Origin: UBA1424 sp041669225
Lineage (GTDB): Bacteria > Bacillota_I > Bacilli_A > RFN20 > CAG-826
Length of the DNA: 14,940 nt
NCBI GenBank assembly: GCA_041669225.1
Contig: JBAYBO010000025.1
Span: 1 to 14,940 of the forward strand
Direction: 5' to 3'
Shown here: positions 1-7,424 of the stretch, piece after piece
Layout: each line of letters begins with the position of its first letter
How positions within the stretch are numbered: the stretch's first letter is position 1
Notes under the pieces: generated by a model
What the model was told of the DNA's origin: nothing
Seen by the model: only the letters and a program-made list of their open reading frames with translations
Database searches by the model: none
Position numbers and translations under genes: made by a program

Positions 1-1275
1 CGTGGTGTTTCTACGAATCTTTTAGGAGAACAGTTTCATGTTTACCGCCAGCTTCCTGCAGGGGTTAACGCGAATCTTTTGTATGTTCATCATCGCGTTC
101 CATATAATCATGAATACGATAACTTGCAGAACATTGCTTTTATTAGCAAGATTGCCACCAGACCACCCTTTATCGCTTACACGAAGAGCAATTTTCGTTC
201 TGGTATTTTTCAGGAGATTTGCGAAAACCCGCTTTCTAAATTAGTAATCAATAAACTACATTTCCTGGCCTTTCCGATTAAAATCGGACCCTTGCTGGCG
301 TATGTATATATTCATCGCGACTTCTTGCATGAAGGGATTGGATTATCAAATCTTTTTGAGTTTGCTTCCTTTGACGAAATCAAAGAACGCAAACCAGATA
401 TCATATATCTTTATGGCATCAGTGAAACAGAATATGATTGTACCTACCATCACGACAAAGTGAATAATATTTACTTAGGCTTCGTGAGCCGCCTTGATAA
501 GAATGACTATTTTGGTTATTTAAAGAAGATGCTTTTAACTCTTCATAACCTTTTTATGATCGACCAGAAAAAGTTGCCCATTCACGGGGCGATGGTCTCG
601 ATTATTCTTAAAAACAACGAAACGAAAAACATTGTGGTTGTCGGTGATAGCGGCGCGGGTAAATCCGAGACATTAGAAGCCCTGCGCGTTATTGGCAAAG
701 ACTACATCAAACAGATGAAAATCGTCTTTGACGATATGGGGACATTCTTTAAAAAAGACGGCAAGATTTACGCCCACGGCACGGAAATTGGCGCGTTCGT
801 TCGTCTTGATGATTTAGAGGCTGGTTACGCTTATCAAAAAATTGACCGGGCTATCTTTTTAAATCCTGATCAAATTAACGCCCGCGTTATCCTTCCGGTC
901 ACGACTTATAAATTTATAACCGCCGATCATCGAATCGACATGATGCTATATGCAAATAACTATAGCGAAGTTGGCAATGGTCTTCGCCTTTTCAAGAATT
1001 TTGATGAGGCGATCGACATCTTCAGAAATGGTCAAAGAAAAGCTAAAGGCACAACGAGCGAAATCGGACTTGTTAGTTCGTATTTCGCTAATCCTTTTGG
1101 CCCCGTTCAAAGAAAAGAACAAACCGAAGTATTATTAAATAGCTACTTTAATTCGTTAAGCAAAGAAAAAGTTGCGATTGGCGAGCTCTACACCCGCCTT
1201 GCTGTCCCTGGTTATGAAATGAAGGGTCCGCAAGAAGCCGCGACTATTCTACTCAAACATTTGATTGCAAAATAA
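1..1275 (+). CDS. PEP carboxykinase / HPr kinase-like P-loop protein (5' truncated)
   Basis: The reading frame is open from base 1 with no convincing start, so the gene begins upstream; the first possible in-window start (TTG at 79) lies inside conserved-looking protein and is not believed. Seen: a Walker A loop GDSGAGKSE (643-669), preceded about 17 residues earlier by IHGAM and followed by VFDDMG (about 724-741), then EIGAFVRLDDL and NARVILPVTTY. This order matches the kinase core of ATP-dependent PEP carboxykinase (MHCSAN, GxSGTGKT, GDDEHGW, EGGCYA, NTRVSYP) and is also related to HPr kinase, whose loop is GDSGxGKSE. No signal peptide or membrane segment is seen in the visible part. The family places it as a cytosolic nucleotide-dependent phosphotransferase; whether it decarboxylates oxaloacetate or phosphorylates something else cannot be told. 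It ends with TAA, followed by a gene-poor gap. Confidence 0.6.
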   Translation, partial: RGVSTNLLGEQFHVYRQLPAGVNANLLYVHHRVPYNHEYDNLQNIAFISKIATRPPFIAYTKSNFRSGIFQEICENPLSKLVINKLHFLAFPIKIGPLLAYVYIHRDFLHEGIGLSNLFEFASFDEIKERKPDIIYLYGISETEYDCTYHHDKVNNIYLGFVSRLDKNDYFGYLKKMLLTLHNLFMIDQKKLPIHGAMVSIILKNNETKNIVVVGDSGAGKSETLEALRVIGKDYIKQMKIVFDDMGTFFKKDGKIYAHGTEIGAFVRLDDLEAGYAYQKIDRAIFLNPDQINARVILPVTTYKFITADHRIDMMLYANNYSEVGNGLRLFKNFDEAIDIFRNGQRKAKGTTSEIGLVSSYFANPFGPVQRKEQTEVLLNSYFNSLSKEKVAIGELYTRLAVPGYEMKGPQEAATILLKHLIAK

Positions 1276-1311
1276 TTGCATCATAATAAAAATCATTGTT
1301 TATTGTCATCG

Positions 1312-1327
1312 AAATACAAATGTATTT
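1312..1327. repeat. 16-base AT-rich palindrome
   Basis: Seen: AAATACA and TGTATTT are exact inverted copies separated by two bases. It lies 37 bases after the stop of the upstream gene and 43 bases before the start of the SDR relic. There is no T tract directly after it, so it is a poor intrinsic terminator. It could be an operator of the former dehydrogenase gene or chance in AT-rich DNA. Confidence 0.25.
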
Positions 1328-1369
1328 TCAGTATTCCTACTTAATTAAAGGAGACAAAAAAAGAGAATT

Positions 1370-1549
1370 ATGGACAAGGTTATTGCCGTCACGGGTGCCG
1401 CGAACGGCATCGGTCGCGCAATGGAAAAGAATCGTTCACGAAAGGTTTTAGAAACCGATGCCAAAATGATGGACTTTTTATATCGAATATGTCAAAAATT
1501 CGCTAGTTATATCATGAGGCGTATGCTGAACGTCAAACGCTATCTATAG
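1370..1549 (+). pseudogene. Internally deleted short-chain dehydrogenase (SDR) relic
   Basis: A 59-codon frame starts at ATG 1370 behind a good ribosome binding site (AAAGGAG, about 1347-1353, though rather far upstream) and ends at TAG. Residues 1-18 (KVIAVTGAANGIGRAM) are the classic SDR beta1 strand and TGxxxGIG dinucleotide-binding loop. Residues from about 29 (DAKMMDFLYRICQKFASYIM) resemble the C-terminal tail of SDRs of about 250-280 residues. Everything between is missing, including the NAG motif and the Ser/Tyr-xxx-Lys catalytic residues. The frame is kept across the junction, so one in-frame deletion of roughly 200 codons explains it. As it stands the product cannot be an active oxidoreductase. 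The tail match is from memory of the family; the N-terminal match is firm. Confidence 0.65.
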
Positions 1550-1642
1550 TTATTAAAGACACAATATCTAGTGTGAAAGAATATAAGCTCTTTATTTAGT
1601 GTCTTGAAATTGATAAAATCATAACATTGTTGTGTATAAAAA

Positions 1643-2767
1643 ATGATTGTCATCAAAGAAGTCAAGACGCGAAAGATGCGTCATCAATTCGTCTCCTTCC
1701 CGCTTGATTTATATAAAGGAAACCCTTATTTTGTTCCGCCCTTATATGGTGATGAGATGAAGGTTTTTTCGAAAAAGAACGCCTATTATAAAACGTCGAT
1801 ATCATCCTTCTTTTTAGCCTTTGACAACGATAAAGTTGTCGGAAGAATTTCCGGCATCATTCAAAATCAAAGCAATCAGAAGAATGGCGAAAGAAGAGCA
1901 CGCTTCACGCGCTTTGACGCGATTGATAATCAAGAAATCGCCAATGCCTTATTTAAAACGGTGGAACAATGGGCGTACACTAACGGCATGGAATATGTAT
2001 GCGGACCACTTGGTTATAGCGACCTTGAAAGAGAAGGTCTTTTAATTGAAGGCTTTGATCACATCGCGACGTTTGAAGAACAATATAACTATGAATACTA
2101 TGGAAAACTGATTGATAACGCTGGCTATGAAAAAGAAATCGATTGGCTTGAATATAAACTATATCGTCCCGAAAGCCTTGATCCAACCCTGGACCGCGTC
2201 GCGACAGCGGCGATGGAAAAATTTAAACTCCATCTGGGAACCGGGACCAATAAAAGACACTATATTAATAAATATAAAGACGGCATTTTTCATTGTCTTG
2301 ATGAGGGTTACAAAGAATTATACGGAACCGTTCCTTTTACTAAGGAAATGAAACAACAAATTATCACGCAGTTCATGTATTTATTAAGTCTTAAATTTAT
2401 GATTACCGTTTGTGACGAAAATGAAAACGTCATTGCCTTTGGTTTATCTGTTCCATCACTTGGACCGGCTTTTCAACAAAGTGGTGGGCGCTTCACTCCA
2501 AAAGCGATTTACAAGATGATAAAAATTCTTCGCAAACCAGACGTCATCGATTTAGGCTTGATTGCCGTGCTTCCGGAATATCAATCATTTGGTATAAATG
2601 CCATCATTCTTCGCGAGCTCATTTTAGGGATGATTCGTGAAAATATTTCCTATTGTGAAACAAACCTTAATTTGGAAAATAATTCCAAAGTCCAAGCGCA
2701 GTGGAAGTTCTTTCCAAAAGAGCAACATAAAAAGCGTAGAAGCTATCTAAAAAGAATTATCTTATAA
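1643..2767 (+). CDS. GNAT-like N-acetyltransferase family protein
   Basis: 374 residues, no signal peptide or membrane segment, so probably cytosolic. The N-terminus (VKTRKMRHQFVSFPLDLYKG, then NPYFVPPL, residues 8-35) is the recognisable opening of a family of about 370-residue bacterial proteins annotated as GNAT/acyltransferase-like, whose substrate is unknown. The C-terminal half carries DLGLIAVLPEYQSFGINAII (about 300-320), which corresponds to the GNAT beta4/acetyl-CoA loop, and then LNLENNSKVQAQWKFF (about 341-356), a typical GNAT beta6 ending in which ENN precedes an alpha helix. The start is chosen because the N-terminal motif begins eight residues in; no real ribosome binding site is visible before it. 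It stands alone, 93 bases after the SDR relic and 81 before the next gene, and no substrate is suggested by its neighbours. Confidence 0.6.
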   Translation: MIVIKEVKTRKMRHQFVSFPLDLYKGNPYFVPPLYGDEMKVFSKKNAYYKTSISSFFLAFDNDKVVGRISGIIQNQSNQKNGERRARFTRFDAIDNQEIANALFKTVEQWAYTNGMEYVCGPLGYSDLEREGLLIEGFDHIATFEEQYNYEYYGKLIDNAGYEKEIDWLEYKLYRPESLDPTLDRVATAAMEKFKLHLGTGTNKRHYINKYKDGIFHCLDEGYKELYGTVPFTKEMKQQIITQFMYLLSLKFMITVCDENENVIAFGLSVPSLGPAFQQSGGRFTPKAIYKMIKILRKPDVIDLGLIAVLPEYQSFGINAIILRELILGMIRENISYCETNLNLENNSKVQAQWKFFPKEQHKKRRSYLKRIIL

Positions 2768-2779
2768 ATAGAAATTGAT

Positions 2780-2812
2780 ACAAAAATAGTTATTTATCTC
2801 ACGTATTTTTGT
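2780..2812. repeat. 9-base perfect inverted repeat (ACAAAAATA / TATTTTTGT)
   Basis: Seen: ACAAAAATA (2780-2788) and TATTTTTGT (2804-2812) are exact reverse complements with a 15-base spacer. The repeat is 13 bases after the stop of the acetyltransferase-like gene and ends directly at the putative extended -10 of the next gene. The stem is almost purely A:T and no T tract follows, so it is a weak terminator at best; the position would suit a repressor site. Confidence 0.35.
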
Positions 2813-2820
2813 GGTTTAAT
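2812..2820 (+). promoter_or_regulatory. Putative extended -10 promoter for the DUF4234 gene
   Basis: TGGTTTAAT gives the extended -10 pattern (TG, one base, TTTAAT). It lies 28 bases before the start codon at 2849, and no good -35 is seen at 16-18 bases upstream, which is tolerated with an extended -10. The adjoining inverted repeat ends on its first bases. Confidence 0.35.
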
Positions 2821-2848
2821 GTAATTAGAAAAAACCATAGGAGGGTAT

Positions 2849-3343
2849 ATGGAATTTAAAACAAATCGCGGACTGCTTAAGTATTTGATCTTCAGTTTTT
2901 TAACGATAGGAATTTATGGCTTGTACATCATTCACGCCGCTGCCAAAGAAACGGACGAAACTTGTAAAGAAGACGGTAAAAACACCAAAGGATTACTTCT
3001 TTACATTTTATTTTCGATTATCACGCTCGGTATTTATGCGCTTATTTGGTCATACAACATCGTCGAAAGATGGGCGAAGTTCATTCGCAATCGTAATCAA
3101 ACACCACGGCTTAATGGCGGTGGAATGTATATTATTTGGCTAATTCTTGGCTCATTTATTGGTATTGGACCGCTCGTGGCTCAATACTTATTCCTTCACA
3201 CTTGGAATGACGTTAATGAGATTCATAATAAAGAACTCACTCATCCACAAGTTGAAGTGAAACCGATTGAAGTTAAAGAACAACCGCAAATCGTTGACGC
3301 CGAAGTCATTGAACCTGAAGAAGGAAACAGCGAAGGCGAATAA
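2849..3343 (+). CDS. DUF4234-type small integral membrane protein
   Basis: 164 residues with three hydrophobic segments at about 9-29, 48-68 and 93-115, followed by a hydrophilic acidic tail (about 125-164) rich in VEVKP/IEVKE/VDAEVIEPEE. The first two segments carry the same motif, FLTIGIYGLYI and IITLGIYALIW, which is the hallmark of DUF4234 and related proteins, so the core looks like an internal duplication. The function of the family is unknown. The ribosome binding site AGGAGGG (2839-2845) is near perfect but unusually close, with only three bases after it before the ATG. The gene is monocistronic: its own candidate promoter lies in front and a strong terminator 17 bases behind. The tail could lie in the cytoplasm and bind partners, which is inference. 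Confidence 0.65.
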   Translation: MEFKTNRGLLKYLIFSFLTIGIYGLYIIHAAAKETDETCKEDGKNTKGLLLYILFSIITLGIYALIWSYNIVERWAKFIRNRNQTPRLNGGGMYIIWLILGSFIGIGPLVAQYLFLHTWNDVNEIHNKELTHPQVEVKPIEVKEQPQIVDAEVIEPEEGNSEGE

Positions 3344-3360
3344 TTTGCTGTTTATTGATT

Positions 3361-3385
3361 AGACGGGCACTGTCCCGTCTTTTTT
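3361..3385 (+). terminator. Intrinsic terminator after the DUF4234 gene
   Basis: AGACGGG (3361-3367) pairs with CCCGTCT (3374-3380) around a six-base loop and is followed by TTTTT. This is a GC-rich seven-pair stem with a T tract, 17 bases after the stop codon, and it separates the DUF4234 gene from the operon that starts at 3466. Confidence 0.9.
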
Positions 3386-3465
3386 ATTTAAAAAAAGCCA
3401 CTAACGAAACAAATGCGATTGTGATTAAATAATATATAGAAACTTTTTAGATAAGGAGAATAATT

Positions 3466-4410
3466 ATGCCAGCAATTATGACTCACTTCGCCTTTGCCAA
3501 AATGCGCGCTGAAAAAAACGTCGATAATGATGTTTTATATTTGGGAGCCCAAGGACCGGATGTCTTCTTTTTTTATGGCTATAGTCTGAAAAAAAGGGAC
3601 AACATTAAAGATATCCGCGACTTTGGTACCTATCTTCATCACGTCGATATATCAGAAGCTTATTATTACTTGCTTAGTTATGCTAACAAAAAGGAGGGAA
3701 GAGAAAAAGAAATTCTTTCAACCTTTATCCGTGGACTTTTCCTTCACTATATCATGGACCGCAATTGCCATCCTTTCGTCTTTTATCGGACTGGCTTTGC
3801 ACGTGAGGAAAAAGATAAGAAATATTACTTTTCCGCCCACGCCTCGTATGAGTCATACATTGACTGCTTAATCAAAGAACGGTTTAATATCAAACTCGCT
3901 CCTAAAAAGGCTATCGAAGCCGACAAAGAAAAAGTTAGGCTCATTTCTCTGATGATGCATCATCTAGCCAAAGACGTCTTTAATAACAACATCATTAAAG
4001 AAGACAGCTACTACACTTCCTGGAAAGACATGAAGTTTTGCCAAATCATCTTTCATTCGCCCTTAGGCGTGAAAAAAAGCCTTTTCCGATTAATCGCTCC
4101 TAAAGGCGCAATCAACGCCATGGTGACCCCTCGAAAGGTCAAACACAACGATGTTTTGGATGTTTTAAACGACACCAAAGACGAATGGAGAGATTGTGTT
4201 ACAAACGTTGCTCACAATGATTCCTTTTTAGAGTTAATCGCCAAAGCTTCGGATGAAGTCGACCTTCTTGATAAATTACTCGCCGGTAAATATAGCGAAC
4301 AAGATTTAAAAACCTTTATTCATAATACCGATCACGACGGATATGATGTTGGTATGGAAAAGAAATATTTTAAATCAGTATGGGATAAAGTCCCAAACAT
4401 GAGGTGGTAA
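3466..4410 (+). CDS. Zinc-dependent phospholipase C family protein
   Basis: 314 residues. The opening MPAIMTHFAFAK, then LGAQGPDVFFFYG (26-38), LHHVD (57-61), FLHYIMDRNCHPF (92-104) and AHASYES (124-130) give the His/Asp set typical of the bacterial zinc-dependent phospholipase C/D fold (PF00882-type): candidate ligands are H7, D32, H58/H59, D61, H94, D98, H102 and H125, with E129 near. Unlike secreted clostridial phospholipases there is no signal peptide, so it probably acts in the cytoplasm or at the inner face of the membrane, and its substrate is unknown. The start is fixed by AAGGAG (3453-3458) seven bases before ATG. It is the first gene of the operon and is followed after two bases by the MFS transporter, whose ribosome binding site lies in its last codons. 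Confidence 0.75.
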   Translation: MPAIMTHFAFAKMRAEKNVDNDVLYLGAQGPDVFFFYGYSLKKRDNIKDIRDFGTYLHHVDISEAYYYLLSYANKKEGREKEILSTFIRGLFLHYIMDRNCHPFVFYRTGFAREEKDKKYYFSAHASYESYIDCLIKERFNIKLAPKKAIEADKEKVRLISLMMHHLAKDVFNNNIIKEDSYYTSWKDMKFCQIIFHSPLGVKKSLFRLIAPKGAINAMVTPRKVKHNDVLDVLNDTKDEWRDCVTNVAHNDSFLELIAKASDEVDLLDKLLAGKYSEQDLKTFIHNTDHDGYDVGMEKKYFKSVWDKVPNMRW

Positions 4411-4412
4411 CC

Positions 4413-5726
4413 ATGAATAAAGTTGGTGTCAGAAACTGGTTTTCGCTTATTATCGCTGGATTAGTCGGGCAATTTGCTTGGACGATTGAGAACATGTTTC
4501 TTAATCTTTATATTTTCGAACAGACGCAGGATGCCGGATATGTGCCGTGGATGGTCGCCTTTAGCGCGGCCGCGGCGACGATTACAACCCTTTTAATGGG
4601 TGCTTTGTCCGACCGTTTAGGAAAGCGTAAAGCCTTTGTTTCCTTTGGATATATTGCTTGGGGACTTTCCGTATTGTCGTTTGCTTTTATTACGACCGAT
4701 AACATGAGTGTCTTGTTTCCGGCTGCCAATGCGGCGATGCTCGCTGGTGTGTTCATTATTATTTTGGATTGTCTAATGACTTTCTTCGGTAGTAGCGCAA
4801 ATGACGCAGCTTTTAACGCTTTTGCCACCGATATTTCTACGCCTAACACAAGCGGCAAGATTGAATCAGTCTTAGCGATTTTGCCGTTAGTATCAATGCT
4901 TGTCATTTTTGGCGGTTTCTCTGGTATGGCCAGCGGTGATGGCTGGTTCACTTTCTTTTTAATTTTTGGAATTTTAACATTGGCTGCCGGTGTTGCTTCA
5001 ATCTTCTTGTTCCCCAAAGATGTTGCTGTTGCGAAGAAAGACGAAACCTATATTAAAAACATATTTTATGGCTTTAAGCCAAGCGTCGTTAAAGCCAATC
5101 CTTTATTATATATAACTTTGTTATCTTTCTTGGCTTTTGCGATTGCGATTCAAACGTTCATGCCTTACTTTTTAATTGTCATTCAAGAAAATCTTGGTTT
5201 TGTTGGTATGGAATTTACTCTTATCATGGCCAGCGTTTTACTCGTGGCCTGTATTTTTACCGTCTTAGTCGGCGGATTTATGGACAAGATTGGAAAAAAC
5301 CGTATTTTGCTACCTTCTTTGGGCGTTACGCTTCTTGGTATGATCGGCATGTTTTTTGCCAAAGATATCGTCTTTTTAATTATCGCCGGTATCGTCTTAA
5401 TGTCGGGATATATGATATCGACCGCGGTTTTGGGTTCGAAAATCCGTGACTACACACCGCGTAAGGAAGTCGGATTATTTCAAGGCATCAGAATGATTTT
5501 CGTCGTTTTGATTCCGATGGTAACTGGTCCCTTTATCGGTGAGGCGGCATATATGAATACGGCCGCGATTTATGAAAACGAATATGGACAGTTAGTTAAG
5601 TTACCGAATGAGTATATTTACTTAGCGGCCGCAGTCGTTTTATTACTCGCTATCGCCCCGGTTATTTTTCTAATAATCCAAGATAAAAAAACTAAAGTTC
5701 TTAATATTAACAATGAAGAGAAATAA
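4413..5726 (+). CDS. MFS sugar-type transporter, 12 membrane segments
   Basis: 437 residues from the ATG at 4413. This start is preferred to the in-frame GTG at 4404 because AGGTGG (4402-4407) lies five bases before the ATG. About twelve hydrophobic segments can be followed. The loop after segment 2 reads GALSDRLGKRKAF, the MFS signature A, and its half-copy GGFMDKIGKNR appears after segment 8. A well-known clue is the run GQFAWTIENMFLNLYIF in segment 1, common to Firmicutes transporters close to the SLC45/GPH sugar-cation symporters. Its last 14 bases overlap the GH2 gene, so the two are translationally linked and the transporter very likely brings in the substrate of that enzyme. Sugar specificity cannot be read from the sequence; drug or peptide export is less likely in this setting. 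Confidence 0.8.
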   Translation: MNKVGVRNWFSLIIAGLVGQFAWTIENMFLNLYIFEQTQDAGYVPWMVAFSAAAATITTLLMGALSDRLGKRKAFVSFGYIAWGLSVLSFAFITTDNMSVLFPAANAAMLAGVFIIILDCLMTFFGSSANDAAFNAFATDISTPNTSGKIESVLAILPLVSMLVIFGGFSGMASGDGWFTFFLIFGILTLAAGVASIFLFPKDVAVAKKDETYIKNIFYGFKPSVVKANPLLYITLLSFLAFAIAIQTFMPYFLIVIQENLGFVGMEFTLIMASVLLVACIFTVLVGGFMDKIGKNRILLPSLGVTLLGMIGMFFAKDIVFLIIAGIVLMSGYMISTAVLGSKIRDYTPRKEVGLFQGIRMIFVVLIPMVTGPFIGEAAYMNTAAIYENEYGQLVKLPNEYIYLAAAVVLLLAIAPVIFLIIQDKKTKVLNINNEEK

Positions 5727-7407
5727 GAACTTGCCCTTAAGCGAATATCCACGCATGCAATTGGTGCGCGATTCTTATATTTGCCTAAACGGCGAATGGG
5801 ATTACGTCATTAAGAATAGTCCGGATATTCCATCGAATTTTCTAAGTAAAATCATCGTTCCCTTTTCTCCAGAAGCACCATTATCCAAAGTTAACCGAAT
5901 AGTGCAGCCGGATGAATACCTTATTTACCATCGAACATTCAGTCTGCCGCAAGGCTTTAATAAAGGGCGCATTTTCTTGCATTTTATGGCCGTTGATCAA
6001 ATCGCAAAGGTTTATCTTAATGATCAATATCTTGGCGAGCACATTGGCGGTTTCTTGCCGTTTTCGTTTGAAATACAAGACTATTTAAAAATAGAAAACG
6101 AAGTGGTGGTCATTGTTAAAGACACAAGCGATACTTCTTATCATAGCCGGGGCAAACAGAAGTTAAAGCGCGGTGGTATCTGGTACACTCCGCAAAGCGG
6201 AATTTATTTTCCGGTGTGGATTGAAAGCACACCTATTAATTACGTTTCATCTTTAAAAATAACCCCTCTATTCGATGATAAGAAAGTAGAAATTATCGTT
6301 GATTCTAACGTTGATAAAGAAGTAAGTATCCAGTTAGAAAAGCGGACGATATTAGCGACGAGCAATACCCCAATAATTATTGATTTACTCAATATGCATC
6401 CGTGGTCAGTAGATGATCCTTATTTATATAAATTCAAAGTTATCTTGGGAGAAGATGAGGTTGATTCTTATTTTGGTATGCGGAAAATTTCAATTGAAAC
6501 GAATCAAGACGGAAAGAAAATATTCTTTCTTAATAATAAGCCATTATTCCAAAGTGGATTATTAGATCAGGGATATTATCAAGATGGACTGTTAACTCCG
6601 CCATCAGATAACGACTATATCGATGATATTATGCTCGCTAAAAACTTAGGTTTTAATGTCCTACGTAAACACATCAAAATCGAATCACCAAGATGGTATT
6701 ATCACTGTGACCGTTTAGGAATGCTCGTCTGGCAGGATTTTGTTAACGGCGGTGAAGATTATTCCTTCTTTTCGACCGTCGTTCCCGCCATTTTGCAAAA
6801 GCATGTCAAAGACAATAAATATAAGAAGTTTGGCAGGCAAAGCATTGAGGGAAGAAACGAGTTTATCAAGGAAGCCAAACAAACGATAGAACTATTATAT
6901 AACTATCCTTCAATTGTCCTTTGGACAATATTTAACGAAGGATGGGGCCAATTCGATGCTAAGAAAGTATTGGAAGATATGATAAAACTTGATGCGACGA
7001 GACTATTTGATCATGCCTCGGGATGGCACGATCAAGGCGGAGGAAATATCAAATCAGATCACGTCTACTTTCGACGTTATAAATACGAAGACGATAAATT
7101 ATCTAGAGCTCGCGTTTTATCGGAATTCGGTGGCTATCATCTACGCATTCAAGGTCACGCTTTTAACGAGAAAAATTTTGGCTACAAACGCATGAAAAAC
7201 GTCGAGCATTTAACGAGCGCAATTACCAAGTTATTTGAAGAAGAAATATTACCGGCGGCGAGAGGCGGCTTAGCGGCTTCGATTTATACACAGTTAAGCG
7301 ATGTTGAAGATGAGTTAAATGGTCTGATTACTTATGACCGCAAAGTCATTAAAGTTAAAGCTGGTCCAATCCGCAAAATTAATTATAAATTAACAAAAGG
7401 GCGCTGA
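5713..7407 (+). CDS. Glycoside hydrolase family 2 (beta-glycosidase, possibly beta-galactosidase)
   Basis: 564 residues without a signal peptide, so an intracellular enzyme. Domains in order: N-terminal GH2 sugar-binding jelly roll (about 10-172; NGEWDYVI, YHRTFSLP, VYLNDQYLGEHIGGFLPF), a short immunoglobulin-like domain (about 178-262; ends YFGMRKISIE), and a TIM barrel (about 270-545). Catalytic residues are visible: acid/base E409 in WTIFNEGWGQFD and nucleophile E471 in VLSEFGGY. It is about half the length of LacZ and lacks the extra C-terminal domains, as do many short Firmicutes GH2 enzymes. The family hydrolyses beta-galactosides, -glucuronides or -mannosides; galT-galK downstream favours a galactoside (inference). 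It starts inside the MFS gene with no clear ribosome binding site, so coupling is likely. It is the only gene here ending in TGA. Confidence 0.85.
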   Translation: MKRNKNLPLSEYPRMQLVRDSYICLNGEWDYVIKNSPDIPSNFLSKIIVPFSPEAPLSKVNRIVQPDEYLIYHRTFSLPQGFNKGRIFLHFMAVDQIAKVYLNDQYLGEHIGGFLPFSFEIQDYLKIENEVVVIVKDTSDTSYHSRGKQKLKRGGIWYTPQSGIYFPVWIESTPINYVSSLKITPLFDDKKVEIIVDSNVDKEVSIQLEKRTILATSNTPIIIDLLNMHPWSVDDPYLYKFKVILGEDEVDSYFGMRKISIETNQDGKKIFFLNNKPLFQSGLLDQGYYQDGLLTPPSDNDYIDDIMLAKNLGFNVLRKHIKIESPRWYYHCDRLGMLVWQDFVNGGEDYSFFSTVVPAILQKHVKDNKYKKFGRQSIEGRNEFIKEAKQTIELLYNYPSIVLWTIFNEGWGQFDAKKVLEDMIKLDATRLFDHASGWHDQGGGNIKSDHVYFRRYKYEDDKLSRARVLSEFGGYHLRIQGHAFNEKNFGYKRMKNVEHLTSAITKLFEEEILPAARGGLAASIYTQLSDVEDELNGLITYDRKVIKVKAGPIRKINYKLTKGR

Positions 7408-7424
7408 TTAATTATAGTAGATAT

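Noticed and set aside
38..244. A frame of 68 codons with an ATG start near the left edge
   Set aside because: It overlaps the PEPCK-like frame, which is open from base 1 and has family motifs; the composition of the shorter one is not protein-like.
1556..1605. AAGACAC / GTGTCTT inverted repeat before the acetyltransferase-like gene
   Set aside because: Only seven pairs around a 36-base loop, no T tract and no matching promoter; not distinguishable from chance.
4404..4412. GTG start for the MFS transporter, overlapping the upstream stop
   Set aside because: The ATG at 4413 has AGGTGG five bases before it, and that site would lie over the GTG itself.
4508..5017. A 169-codon open frame on the minus strand within the MFS gene
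   Set aside because: It is the antisense shadow of a membrane-protein gene, rich in Lys/Ala/Pro, with no motif. Similar minus-strand frames inside the Nudix-like, ADH and GH2 genes were dropped for the same reason.
7405..7407. TGA read as tryptophan (mycoplasma code) at the end of GH2
   Set aside because: Reading through adds only eight residues, the protein is already complete, and the tryptophans in conserved motifs elsewhere are TGG.
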